DNA of 64,000 nucleotides from Bacillota bacterium (GCA_023411175.1 JAEYPB010000001.1:6680-70679); one strand, 5' to 3'; shown: positions 16,910 to 25,684, counted from the stretch's first letter. The notes: a model not told the origin generated them from the sequence alone. Program-made: numbers and translations.

Positions 16910-18174
16910 ACGGAAGAACAGATGGATCCATGAGCGATCTGATGACGCCCGGAATGCGGTTGATGCTGCTCAGCTGCGTCAGCGAATGCACAACCGGGCA
17001 ACTGGCCGAAATGCGTAAGCTGGCCGTGGGTTTTGAGCAGTGGGATTATTTTCTGCGTCTTGTCTTGAAAAACCGAGTCTTCCCAAGCGTCTTTAGGAGC
17101 CTGAGTCGCCTTGACGGGATTGTGGATGAGAAGACGCTGCGTCTATTGCAGGTGCGGTGCGAGCAGAACAACCTGAGCGTTGTTAAGCTGATGGCAGAAC
17201 TCATCCGCATCGCCCGGCGATTTGACCGTGAGAAAGTCCGGATGATTTCGTTGAAGGGTCCCGCACTGGGTTTAGCCCTTTATGGTGATTTGTCGCTCCG
17301 GACGTCTAAGGATCTTGACCTCCTGGTAAGCCCCAAAGATGTGGATGCGGCGGAGCAAATCTTGATCAGCATGGGCTATGCCGGATGCGGCCAGACCAAC
17401 GGGTTCACCCCGCGGCAGCGGCGCTATCTCCTGGAAAAGGGACACCACTTCAGCTACGTCAATGGCGACGGGGTTGAGGTTGAGCTTCACTGGCGGTACG
17501 ACGACAACTATTCGGTCGGTTTTGACGATGTGTGGATGGACCGGAAGTCTATGACGGCGTTTGGGGAGCGAATTGACCTGCTCGAAAACGAGGAGAATTT
17601 CCTCTTTCTTTTACATCACGGCACAAAGCACGGCTGGAAGCGTCTGCGTTGGCTTTTGGACATGCGCGAAATCGCACTCCGGGGCGAGATCGATTGGTCA
17701 TCCCTTTGCCAGAAGGCTCGGGCACGCGGAATGACGAGCATGCTGGACCAAGCATTTGTTCTTTTGAAAAATCTTTTTGGGTTGGAGCTTCCGGCTGGGC
17801 TGAAGGGTCTCGAAATGGGTCAACCCGAGGCGCTTCGGCAGGCGCGGCGGTCGGCCGCCCTGATTGCAAGCGCAGACGACCTCTGTGGAATGCCCAACCA
17901 CGAACACTACCTGACCTTCAAGGAGTATCTGATCGGGCTGAGGCGGATGCCACGGGACAGGCTGCGTTTTTTTCTGACCCTCTTTCACCCCGGGGAGATC
18001 GAGTTTCAAGCGGTGCGCATTCCCGACCGGTTTTTTTGGCTGTATTACTTCTTTCGGCCGGTTTGGAAGCTGAAGCGACTCATCTGCCGGGAAGAGATCT
18101 CGCCGAACGGCGAACGGAAACCTAAGGCCGCGGCAGCACGCGGCAGCTCAGAAAAGCTCGGAACGGGAGCGTAA
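16906..18174 (+). CDS. Nucleotidyltransferase-family protein of the lasso cluster (NTP_transf_5)
   Basis: ATG 16906 follows GGGGAGG and overlaps the B2 stop. The 422-residue protein has the core of the NTP_transf_5 group: KGPALGLALYGD (117-128) then LRTSKDLDLLV with the acidic pair D136 and D138. An HGTKHGWKRLRWLLDM segment follows, typical of the family. Such genes accompany kinase-bearing lasso clusters; in the pseudomycoidin system the homologue is reported to add hexose to the peptide phosphate. A modification of the phosphorylated C-terminus is therefore the best guess. Confidence 0.8.
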   Translation: MNGRTDGSMSDLMTPGMRLMLLSCVSECTTGQLAEMRKLAVGFEQWDYFLRLVLKNRVFPSVFRSLSRLDGIVDEKTLRLLQVRCEQNNLSVVKLMAELIRIARRFDREKVRMISLKGPALGLALYGDLSLRTSKDLDLLVSPKDVDAAEQILISMGYAGCGQTNGFTPRQRRYLLEKGHHFSYVNGDGVEVELHWRYDDNYSVGFDDVWMDRKSMTAFGERIDLLENEENFLFLLHHGTKHGWKRLRWLLDMREIALRGEIDWSSLCQKARARGMTSMLDQAFVLLKNLFGLELPAGLKGLEMGQPEALRQARRSAALIASADDLCGMPNHEHYLTFKEYLIGLRRMPRDRLRFFLTLFHPGEIEFQAVRIPDRFFWLYYFFRPVWKLKRLICREEISPNGERKPKAAAARGSSEKLGTGA

Positions 18175-18178
18175 CTGT

Positions 18179-19075
18179 ATGTGGTGCGATGGAAAAGAAG
18201 TCCGCAGTGCCTTCGGCCTTACGTTTGAATCCGAAATGGAACTGCCGGAAATGGATCGGGCAATCCGCGCAGATGCGGACGTAAGGATTGAGCTTGGGAA
18301 CGTGCCCGATCATCTTGAGAACGCAGATTATGCCGATCCCTGGTACGAGGCAGCGGGAAACCGGTTCCTGCTCCGGGTGCCGGACATTGCCGATTACTAC
18401 GTGGAACATGGAAGGCGGATCGTGATCGGGATATCGGATGGCGCGTCGAGCGAGGACGTGCGGGTCTTTTTACTCAATTCGGTGCTGCCCACGCTATTGT
18501 TGCAGCGGGGCATGGTAGCGCTGCATGGCGCCGCGGTTGTCATCAACGGGCAGGGGACCGTCATTCTCGGTGCGTCGCAGTCCGGCAAAACGGCGCTGGC
18601 GCTGGCGTTATGCGATCGGGAATACAAGCTTCTGGCCGACGAGGTCTGTGCGGTTGCACTTCTCGAAGGGAAGACGGTTCTCCTTCCGGGGGTTCCCCAA
18701 TTGAATGTGTGGGCGGATACGCTGAAGGATTCGGGCAGGGATGTCGCGGGTTTTCGGCCTATCCGCCGCGGGCTGGAAAAGTACGCGGTTCACGAGGCGG
18801 GAATGTTCTTAGGGAAGCCCGTCCCATTATCCCGCGTCGTGCTGCTGAAGCATCACAACGAGGCGATCGACCTGTGCGTTTCCGTTACAGGGGCGCAGAA
18901 ATTCTCAAAACTGGTGCAAAACATCCCCTTCGCCCATCTGTTCTGCAAAAGACCGGCTTTTTTCACGGCCTGCGCGGAGGTCGCACGGGACGTGTCTTTT
19001 CTTGAAATCACCTACGCTCAGGGAGCCGGGCGGGTGAACGCCCTGTCGGATTCCATGATGAAGGAGCTGAGCTAG
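18179..19075 (+). CDS. HPr-kinase-like protein, second copy
   Basis: ATG 18179 lies four bases after the previous stop. The 298-residue protein has Walker A GASQSGKTA (131-139) and the LLADEV segment (151-156) where the first copy has ILTDDV, so the second acidic residue is shifted to Glu. Sequence around the P-loop (LLLQRGMVALHGAAV) matches the first kinase in position and style. The presence of two kinases suggests two phosphorylation sites, a split of labour between Ser and Tyr, or that one copy has become regulatory. Confidence 0.82.
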   Translation: MWCDGKEVRSAFGLTFESEMELPEMDRAIRADADVRIELGNVPDHLENADYADPWYEAAGNRFLLRVPDIADYYVEHGRRIVIGISDGASSEDVRVFLLNSVLPTLLLQRGMVALHGAAVVINGQGTVILGASQSGKTALALALCDREYKLLADEVCAVALLEGKTVLLPGVPQLNVWADTLKDSGRDVAGFRPIRRGLEKYAVHEAGMFLGKPVPLSRVVLLKHHNEAIDLCVSVTGAQKFSKLVQNIPFAHLFCKRPAFFTACAEVARDVSFLEITYAQGAGRVNALSDSMMKELS

Positions 19076-19933
19076 GTGAACGGAATCGTATGGCTGGCCT
19101 CGTACCCGAAATCCGGCAACACATGGATGCGGACCTTCCTAACAAACGTTCTGGGCGATGAAAGCGAGCAAGTGGACATCAACCATTTGAAGACCGACGG
19201 AATCTTCAGTTCCAGAGAAATTTTTGATGCCGCCACCGGCATTGAGGCATCCAACCTGACGAACGAAGAGATTGACAGGCTTCGTCCGGAAATCTATAAT
19301 TATCTTTCGAATGCCGCGGAGCGGACCATGTACATCAAAGCGCACGACGCCTATACGTACCTTCCGGACGGGCGGCCGCTGTTCGGTACGGAAAAAGCCA
19401 GGGCTGTCTACGTTCTGCGCAATCCGCTGGACGTGGCGGTCTCCTATGCGAACCACATGGCGAAGGATATCGATACTACGATTGCCCTAATGGGGGGTGT
19501 ATCCAACGTGATGTGCTCGAACAAGGGCAAGCTGCATCTTCAACTCCGGCAGCGGCTTTTATCCTGGAGCGGGCATGTGGAGAGCTGGACGCGCCAAAAG
19601 GAGATTCCTATGAAGGTGGTTCGCTTTGAAGACATGAAGCTGAACCCGACGGATACTTTTGATGGCATTGTGAGGTTTCTGGGATTCGGCTGCACGCAAC
19701 AGCGGCTTCAGGACGCCATTGAGATGTCCAGCTTTTCCAGGCTCAAAAAGCAAGAGCAGGAGGAAGGATTCAAGGAGAAGCCGCTTAATGTGGCATCTTT
19801 CTTCAGAAAGGGCGAGGTGGGAGACTGGCGATGTCATCTGAGCGAGGCGCAAAAAGACCGGCTGATTCGGGATCACGGGCGGGTCATGCGCCAGTTCGGG
19901 TATCTGGACGAAAACGGGAAGAGCATTTACTAA
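19076..19933 (+). CDS. PAPS-dependent sulfotransferase of the lasso cluster
   Basis: GTG 19076 follows the kinase stop directly. The 285-residue protein shows the 5'-phosphosulfate loop YPKSGNTW (10-17), the 3'-phosphate binding segment YVLRNPLDVAVSY (R115, S123) and the C-terminal FFRKGEVGDWR loop, so all PAPS-binding elements of the Sulfotransfer_1 family are present. Its place inside the lasso operon points to the peptide, or a group already attached to it, as acceptor. In the predicted core, Tyr5 and several Ser/Thr are possible acceptors. Confidence 0.9.
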   Translation: MNGIVWLASYPKSGNTWMRTFLTNVLGDESEQVDINHLKTDGIFSSREIFDAATGIEASNLTNEEIDRLRPEIYNYLSNAAERTMYIKAHDAYTYLPDGRPLFGTEKARAVYVLRNPLDVAVSYANHMAKDIDTTIALMGGVSNVMCSNKGKLHLQLRQRLLSWSGHVESWTRQKEIPMKVVRFEDMKLNPTDTFDGIVRFLGFGCTQQRLQDAIEMSSFSRLKKQEQEEGFKEKPLNVASFFRKGEVGDWRCHLSEAQKDRLIRDHGRVMRQFGYLDENGKSIY

Positions 19934-19953
19934 GTAGAAAAGAGTGATAAAAC

Positions 19954-20235
19954 ATGAACCGCATCGCACTGGATATGGTCGTCGCGCGGAAGGCCGGGCA
20001 GATTACCGCCGATATGGACGGCGAGACTGTGATGATGAGCCTGGACACCAGCAGATACTATAACCTCGGCAAGACCGGCAGCGTGATCTGGAGCCTGATC
20101 GAAAATCCCACGCCGGCTGGGGAGATCGTTTTGAATCTTTTGAAGGAGTACGACGTGCCGCGCGAACGGTGCGAGGCGGAAGTGATCGCTTTTTTGGAGG
20201 ACTTGCTAAAAGAAAAGCTGATTGAAATCGCATGA
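19954..20235 (+). CDS. Lasso peptide B1 protein (PqqD-like leader-recognition chaperone)
   Basis: The 93-residue protein has the winged-helix RRE fold pattern of PqqD-type proteins (TVMMSLDTSRYYNLGKTGSVIW, then LLKEYDVPRERCEAEVIAFLEDLL). In Bacillota lasso clusters this free-standing B1 binds the precursor leader and hands it to B2. The ribosome site is weak (AAAGAGTG). Its TGA overlaps the ATG of the cyclase gene (ATGA), so the two are translationally coupled. Confidence 0.88.
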   Translation: MNRIALDMVVARKAGQITADMDGETVMMSLDTSRYYNLGKTGSVIWSLIENPTPAGEIVLNLLKEYDVPRERCEAEVIAFLEDLLKEKLIEIA

Positions 20236-22094
20236 GCGCCGTTTTTGGGATTGTCCGCTGGGATGGCGCTCAGGCGGACAGTGACCTGCTTCAGATGATG
20301 CAGGGCGAATTGCTTCAGTATGGCCCGGCAGACCAAGGATTCCGGATAAACGGCGGTGCGGGTCTCGGGGGTTGTGTTTCGAAACTGGGCCCGTTCGAAC
20401 AGGCGGACGTACCGGTGCTCATAGACAAACGCACGGGCGGACTTACGCTTGTCGCGGATGCCAGGGTGTACAACCGGGACGAACTGGCGGATCATGGTCT
20501 GGAGTCAGGCGAGGGTGTGTCCACCCAGGAACTGCTCCTGCAAGCCTACCTTAAATGGGGAGTGGAATTCCCGAAATACGTCAACGGAGACTTCGCCGTC
20601 GCGATCTGGGATGAGCAAAAAAAGCAGATCCTCCTCGCCCGGGATCATACCGGGGTAAGGCCCTTATACTATTTTTACGACCAAACGGTTCTCGCGTTTG
20701 CGACGGATTACCGGGCGCTGTTAAAGCTGCCGTTTGTGGGGACGGATCTGGATGAGGTCAAGCTGTACGCCATGTTGACCGGCACGTACCGGTCGGATGC
20801 GGAATCAACCTATTTCGCCGGGATCCGGAAGCTGCCCCAGGCCCGCACGATGCGCGTTGGGCCGGAGGGCGTTCAAAAACGAAAATACTGGGCGCCCGGA
20901 GATAGGAAGACGCGCTTTTCTTCCGAAGCGGAGTACGCCCAGGCGATGGTTGACATCGTGAAGGATGCCGTTCGCCGGCGCGTTCAGTATTTCGCGGGCG
21001 AGAAGCTGGGCGCGGAGCTCAGCGGCGGACAGGACTCCTCCGTGGTGACGGTGCTTGTGAACCGCGAACTGCAAAAGAGCGGAACCGCCCCGGCCGTCTG
21101 CTCCTGGTCCCCAAACTTTGATATTTGCAAGCTGCAGCCTCGTGACGAGCGGATCATGGTGGAACTGGTCTGCCGGCAGGAGGGATTGATCTGCAGGTAT
21201 GACGACCCGAGCCAGCCGTTGTCTTCCGACCGCCGGTATACGCCCATGATGCCGGATTATCCCGCTTTCGAAGCGCTGATCAAGGGGATAGCCTATATGC
21301 ATTCCGCAGGGGTTCGGGCGGTGTTCAGCGGATGGGGCGGGGATCAGGCGATCAGCCACCGCGCAAACATGTTTTCACTCTTCCTGTCAGGTCATTGGGG
21401 ATGCTTTCTGCGGGAAGTGCGGCGGGATGCGAAGGGTTCACCTGTCAGGTTCGTGAAATCCTTCATCCGGAACACAGCGTTCCCGTTGTTCGTGCCCTAT
21501 AGCTTCTTGGGCAAAGACAACAGCGAAATGCCGGTGATCGTGAGCGACGCGTTCACCAGGCGTATGAAGCGCCGCTGCCGGCGGAGCATGCTTTGGTTCC
21601 GGCTAAATCCGGTCAGGCATTTTGACTCTCCAGACATCCCTTCCCGGACGGAGCAGACGGCGTGGGTAGGCGCCGATTACAATGTACAGTACCTCTTTCC
21701 GTTTCTGGATTGTCGCGTGATTGATTTCGCGCTTTCCATCCCCCGGCACCTGTACTTCAAACACGGAACGAGCCGGTATATCTACCGGAAGGCATTTGCA
21801 GAAATACTGCCGGAATGGGTCACATCTTACCCCCACAAGGATGACACGGCGATCCATGAATATCGCACCAGCGATACCAGCCCCGGGGAGAGGGCGGCGT
21901 TCGTCTTCGGCACACTGAATTGGGATCAATTCTCACGCTACATTGATTCGAACCGACTTGGAACCTTGTTGGAGAATGACTATTTCGCTGAGAATTCCAG
22001 GGAAACCCGGCTGACGGTGAGGAGATTAGAAGGTTGCTACATTCTGCAGCGAATTCTGGAGGAGGCAATAAAGGCCAAGCCTAAATCAGTTTGA
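20232..22094 (+). CDS. Lasso cyclase (asparagine-synthetase-like C protein)
   Basis: The 620-residue protein has the two domains of asparagine synthetase B. The N-terminal amidotransferase domain starts MSAVFGIVRWDG, with Ser instead of the catalytic Cys2, so it does not use glutamine. The C-terminal AMP-forming domain has the PP-loop SGGQDSS (264-270). In lasso systems this enzyme adenylates the ring Asp/Glu side chain and closes the macrolactam with the N-terminus of the core. It is the last + strand gene of the cluster; a terminator follows at 22121. Confidence 0.9.
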   Translation: MSAVFGIVRWDGAQADSDLLQMMQGELLQYGPADQGFRINGGAGLGGCVSKLGPFEQADVPVLIDKRTGGLTLVADARVYNRDELADHGLESGEGVSTQELLLQAYLKWGVEFPKYVNGDFAVAIWDEQKKQILLARDHTGVRPLYYFYDQTVLAFATDYRALLKLPFVGTDLDEVKLYAMLTGTYRSDAESTYFAGIRKLPQARTMRVGPEGVQKRKYWAPGDRKTRFSSEAEYAQAMVDIVKDAVRRRVQYFAGEKLGAELSGGQDSSVVTVLVNRELQKSGTAPAVCSWSPNFDICKLQPRDERIMVELVCRQEGLICRYDDPSQPLSSDRRYTPMMPDYPAFEALIKGIAYMHSAGVRAVFSGWGGDQAISHRANMFSLFLSGHWGCFLREVRRDAKGSPVRFVKSFIRNTAFPLFVPYSFLGKDNSEMPVIVSDAFTRRMKRRCRRSMLWFRLNPVRHFDSPDIPSRTEQTAWVGADYNVQYLFPFLDCRVIDFALSIPRHLYFKHGTSRYIYRKAFAEILPEWVTSYPHKDDTAIHEYRTSDTSPGERAAFVFGTLNWDQFSRYIDSNRLGTLLENDYFAENSRETRLTVRRLEGCYILQRILEEAIKAKPKSV

Positions 22095-22120
22095 AATGAA
22101 TCGAATGGGGTACGGGCATA

Positions 22121-22170
22121 AACACAACCGGCAAACGCCCTCAAAAGGGAATTGTGCCGGCTGTGTTTTT
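22121..22170. terminator. Terminator between cyclase and precursor genes, likely bidirectional
   Basis: Bases 22121-22132 pair with 22156-22167 (11 of 12 on the + strand; the odd pair becomes G-U on the minus strand), with a small CCCT/AGGG stem inside. The + strand copy ends in TTTTT. It separates the convergent ends of the cyclase gene (22094) and the precursor gene (22180). Confidence 0.75.
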
Positions 22171-22179
22171 AGAGCCAAT

Positions 22180-22302
22180 CTAGCTAGGGCCCACAGATGT
22201 TGTAAAACTTTCGATCGGATGATAAGCAGCTTTCGCTTGCGTCTTCTTTTCAACTTCGATGGATTCCAGGTGTGGCGTCTCCCACTTCTTGTCCTCCGGC
22301 AT
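22180..22302 (-). CDS. Lasso peptide precursor (A peptide), 40 residues
   Basis: ATG 22302 has GGAGG ten bases upstream and encodes 40 residues ending at TAG 22182-22180. The first 22 form a charged leader with KKWETPHLESIEVEKKTQ: W7-x-x-P10 matches the Y-x-x-P leader motif read by B1, and T21 stands at position -2 of the cut. The core is AKAAYHPIESFTTSVGPS: Ala1 and Glu9 can make a nine-residue ring, Phe11 or another bulky residue could plug it, and the last residue is Ser as in phosphorylated paeninodin-type peptides. It is encoded on the strand opposite to all processing genes. An in-frame ATG at 22311 is too close to the ribosome site. Processing and threading are inferred. Confidence 0.85.
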   Translation of the reverse strand: MPEDKKWETPHLESIEVEKKTQAKAAYHPIESFTTSVGPS

Positions 22303-22341
22303 TCTGCACATTCCTCCGTATACAAGTAAATCTATGAGGTT

Positions 22342-22370
22342 ATTATACGCCGCTCAGGGATTTTTTTCAA
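22342..22370 (-). promoter_or_regulatory. Strong SigA promoter for the lasso precursor
   Basis: On the minus strand TTGAAA (22370-22365) and a perfect TATAAT (22347-22342) are exactly 17 bases apart, 40 bases ahead of the precursor ATG. The precursor can thus be expressed separately from, and more strongly than, the processing genes. Confidence 0.8.
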
Positions 22371-22376
22371 GGGATT

Positions 22377-23795
22377 TTACTCTTTTGCACGATGATGATC
22401 GAGGCCGTCCACAACAGTACCTGTCATATGGGGAGCGTCCAGGATCACGCCTGCGCTGCGAAGGAGCGAACGAAGCTCCGATGCATCGACCGCCGACGGA
22501 GATACGCCATGTTTCACGGCCAGCGCCGCGCCCGTTCCGGCGCCTTCGCCGATCACCATGCAGGGCGGCATCACGCGCGAGGAGCTCATCACCACCGCGT
22601 CCATGGAGATGCAGCGCCCCGAGAACATCAGCCCGTCGATATCGCGCGCCACCAGACAACCGTACGGGACGCCGTAGGCATCCACCTTCTTTACGATGGT
22701 CTCGGCGCCGCCGCCGTCGTGGATGTCTATAATGTAGCTCGAGAGGCCGATGCTGTCTTCCGGCACCTCGCCCTTGAGGATGCTGGCCTCGGTCAAATAC
22801 TTCTTGCCCAGGAACCGCCGGGATTCGCGGATTCCGATCGTTGGATAGATGCGCGTAATGTAGCAGTTCTCGTAGCCGGGGATGTGTTTTTTCATGGTCA
22901 TGACCAGCTTCTCGATCTGAAGCTGCCCCTCGATCTCGGCGCGCGTCAGGTCGAACAGGTTGCTGCCGTCGATGCCCAGATGGCGCGTTGAGTTGATGTT
23001 GGCCTGGCCGGGAAGAAGGCTGTTGATGCTGATGAACGTGTCGCGATCAACGGGCAGCTCACCCTTTTGCTTCAGCTCTTGGAAGAGCTTTCTGAGCCCT
23101 ACCACCACGTGGCTCTTGGTAGACCGGAAATGTGCCGCGTCAAAACCCGGATCCACCTCGATGGTGTCGCACAGCTTCATCTGCTCCGGGTCGCGCTCCA
23201 GAAAATCGAAGAATTCACGCTCGTCAACATTGCCCACCGAGAACATGCACGTGGGCGGCTGCAGTACGCCGGTACCCTTCTGGCCCATCTCGTAGGCCGC
23301 GCCCGCCATGAACCCCACATCGCCGTCGCCGGTAGCGTCGATGAACACTTTTGCGGAAACCTCGATGCGGTTGCCCTTGCCCATAAAGGTCGCCCGCTGG
23401 AGGCGCGCGTTGTCAACATCTACAGATTCCAACGCCGTGTGCAGCAGGATGTCCACACCGGCCTCTTGGCACATCTCGATCAACACGATCTTGGCGATGT
23501 CGTGGTGGTACAGCGTGACCGAGTTGTGCATCGGGCAGCGCGCGTGGCCCCAGCTGGCGCCGCGCTTCATCAACCGGTCTACGAACTCCTGCGCAATGCC
23601 GCCCGCCACATGGTTGCCGTAGCGGTCCAGGTAGGCCAACAGCGGCAGGCCGATCGCCAGGTTGCCGCCCAGGTACCCGTTCTTTTCCACCAGCAATGTG
23701 CTGGCGCCGCCCCTGGCGGCGGCGATGGCCGCCGGGATTCCGCCCGGACCGCCGCCCACCACAACAACATCGTACCGTTTCTGCAGCAGCCTCAT
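22377..23795 (-). CDS. FAD-dependent oxidoreductase (FAD_oxidored family), copy 1
   Basis: ATG 23795 follows GAAAGGG. The 472-residue protein starts with the Rossmann dinucleotide motif VVVVGGGPGGIPAAIAAARGG and an acidic strand end (LLVEKNGYLGG), and has the second FAD motif FIDATGDGDVGFMAG and a C-terminal GLMFSGRCISMDAVV segment. This is the layout of FAD_oxidored (PF12831) proteins, whose substrates are mostly unknown. It is cytoplasmic, with no signal peptide. It is divergent from the response regulator at 24047 and may belong to the same regulon. Three further paralogues lie at 31228-35221. Confidence 0.88.
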   Translation of the reverse strand: MRLLQKRYDVVVVGGGPGGIPAAIAAARGGASTLLVEKNGYLGGNLAIGLPLLAYLDRYGNHVAGGIAQEFVDRLMKRGASWGHARCPMHNSVTLYHHDIAKIVLIEMCQEAGVDILLHTALESVDVDNARLQRATFMGKGNRIEVSAKVFIDATGDGDVGFMAGAAYEMGQKGTGVLQPPTCMFSVGNVDEREFFDFLERDPEQMKLCDTIEVDPGFDAAHFRSTKSHVVVGLRKLFQELKQKGELPVDRDTFISINSLLPGQANINSTRHLGIDGSNLFDLTRAEIEGQLQIEKLVMTMKKHIPGYENCYITRIYPTIGIRESRRFLGKKYLTEASILKGEVPEDSIGLSSYIIDIHDGGGAETIVKKVDAYGVPYGCLVARDIDGLMFSGRCISMDAVVMSSSRVMPPCMVIGEGAGTGAALAVKHGVSPSAVDASELRSLLRSAGVILDAPHMTGTVVDGLDHHRAKE

Positions 23796-23846
23796 AGCCA
23801 AAACACCCTTTCTGCCTCGTCGCCCGCCCATGTATTTTCTGGGTCG

Positions 23847-23875
23847 AGTATAACGGATGGCCACGACCGCGTCAA
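23847..23875 (-). promoter_or_regulatory. SigA promoter for FAD oxidoreductase copy 1
   Basis: On the minus strand TTGACG (23875-23870) and TATACT (23852-23847) are 17 bases apart. Confidence 0.7.
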
Positions 23876-23937
23876 TCGCACATTGCCAAATCCAAAGGAT
23901 TGCGTCAGGGATCATAAGAATCGACACGAAGCCGAGC

Positions 23938-23966
23938 TTGCCGGTTCGGTTAACTTTTGATATAAT
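23938..23966 (+). promoter_or_regulatory. SigA promoter for the YesN/YesM pair
   Basis: TTGCCG (23938-23943) and TATAAT (23961-23966) are 17 bases apart. GTTAAC lies inside the spacer. Confidence 0.7.
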
Positions 23967-24046
23967 AAACACAAAACAGGTGTTCTGTGAATGGGGTTAT
24001 TGCCCATTTTGTCTGTTTCAATTGTAATTCGGCGGGGGGATCATTT

Positions 24047-25684
24047 GTGTACAGGGCGATCATCGTGGATGATGAGGAGTTGGTGCGCCAAGGCCTGCGC
24101 AAGCATTTCGACTGGACGGGGCATGGCGTGGAGATCATGGCCGACCTCCCGGACGGGCGAGAGGCGCTGAACTTTCTCAGCACGCACTCGGTGGACCTGA
24201 TCGTGACCGACGTCAGGATGCCGGATGTGGATGGCATCGAGCTGGCGATTGAGGCGCGTAAACTGCTGCCCCGCGTTAAGGTGCTGTTTGTGAGTGGCCA
24301 CGCGGACGTGCGCTATCTGAAAGAGGCGCTCAAGATGGACGCGGTGGACTACATCCTAAAATCTGTGGACTTGGACGAGCTGAGCGAGACCGTGGCGCGC
24401 GTCACGCGCATTATGGATGAGGAGCGTGAGCGCGACAGGGCGCTGCAACAGATGGAGGAGAAGCTGACACAGAGCATGCCGCTTCTGCAGGAACGAATAC
24501 TGGCCTCGCTGGTGCTGGACGATTTGGAATCGGACGAACCGATCCTGAACCAGTTGGAGTTTCTGGAAATCCCCATCGACGATTCTACGCGTTACTGCCT
24601 GCTCGTGATTCAGCTGAAGGATCTGTTCCTGCCGCTACACCCCGTCTCCCAGCGCGACCGCACGTTGCGCTCGCTGAAGATCCAGGCCGAGTGCGCAGAA
24701 GAGGGCGCGCGGTGCGGGCCGTGCGTGTGTTTCAGGAGCCGCACGGGCGAGTTTGTGCTGGTGCTGCCCATGGAACAGGAAGAGTACGAGACCACGCTTC
24801 TCGAAGTGTCCGAGGCGCTTGAGCGGCGACTGATTGAAAACGTGGATCTTCGCGTCTCCATCGGCATCAGCGACCGGTTCTCCGGGCTGCTCAATTTTCA
24901 TCCGGCCTACAAAGCGGCGGTGAACGCGATCCGTAACCGCTATCTGTTGGACGAGAAATCACTCATATCCATCGACAAGTACGAGGGTGCAGACCTGGCG
25001 CGCCGCGCCCGCGCACAGGCAGAGCGGGCGCTGAGAGAGGCGTTCAGCCAAGGCAGCGCCGAGAAACTGGGCGCTATGCTGCTGGAGTCCATTGGCCAGG
25101 TGGACGGCAGGCTGTCCCAAAGCGAGATGCAAAACCATCTGATCTATCTGCTGATGCTGCCCGCGACGCTTGACATTGACCCGGAGATCCGCGCCCGGAG
25201 CGAGTACCGGGACTTTCCGCGTATTCTGGAGCGGTACATGCGCTGCCGGGATCAGCGTGAACAGTTGGCGCTGATCCAGCAGCTGTACGAGGAGGCCGCC
25301 TCGCTGGGCGGCGCACGCCTGGGCGCGCACGCGGCCTCGATCATACAGCGCGTGCGCGAAATCATCAACACGCAATACATGGATCAACTGTCGCTGCAAA
25401 ATCTGGCTGAACAGGTCAACCTGACGCCTACGTATCTTTGCGTATTGTTCAAGCAGTTGGTGGGCAAGACCATCAACGAATACCTGACCGAGACGCGCAT
25501 AGAGCATGCCAAGCAATTGCTGGCTGACCCGCGCATCCGCCTGTACGACGTTTGTTACAGGGCGGGGTACCTCTCTCCCAGCTACTTTTCCAAACTGTTT
25601 AAAAAGCACACCGGCGTGGTGCCCAGCGAGTATCGTGATTTGCTGTTGTCGGCGGACGGCACGCCGAGAGAGGATCATCCATGA
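24047..25684 (+). CDS. Response regulator, full-length YesN type with AraC output
   Basis: GTG 24047 is chosen because the receiver then starts at once (VYRAIIVDDEE) and a G-rich ribosome site (CGGGGGGA) precedes it. D55 in VTDVRMPDVDG is the phospho-acceptor. A coiled linker and a large middle domain fill residues 125-430. The last 100 residues are an AraC HTH pair (LSLQNLAEQVNLTPTYLCVLFKQLVG and CYRAGYLSPSYFSKLFKKHTG). The stop overlaps the start of the kinase gene (ATGA). It probably activates the downstream importer and oxidoreductase genes. Confidence 0.92.
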   Translation: MYRAIIVDDEELVRQGLRKHFDWTGHGVEIMADLPDGREALNFLSTHSVDLIVTDVRMPDVDGIELAIEARKLLPRVKVLFVSGHADVRYLKEALKMDAVDYILKSVDLDELSETVARVTRIMDEERERDRALQQMEEKLTQSMPLLQERILASLVLDDLESDEPILNQLEFLEIPIDDSTRYCLLVIQLKDLFLPLHPVSQRDRTLRSLKIQAECAEEGARCGPCVCFRSRTGEFVLVLPMEQEEYETTLLEVSEALERRLIENVDLRVSIGISDRFSGLLNFHPAYKAAVNAIRNRYLLDEKSLISIDKYEGADLARRARAQAERALREAFSQGSAEKLGAMLLESIGQVDGRLSQSEMQNHLIYLLMLPATLDIDPEIRARSEYRDFPRILERYMRCRDQREQLALIQQLYEEAASLGGARLGAHAASIIQRVREIINTQYMDQLSLQNLAEQVNLTPTYLCVLFKQLVGKTINEYLTETRIEHAKQLLADPRIRLYDVCYRAGYLSPSYFSKLFKKHTGVVPSEYRDLLLSADGTPREDHP

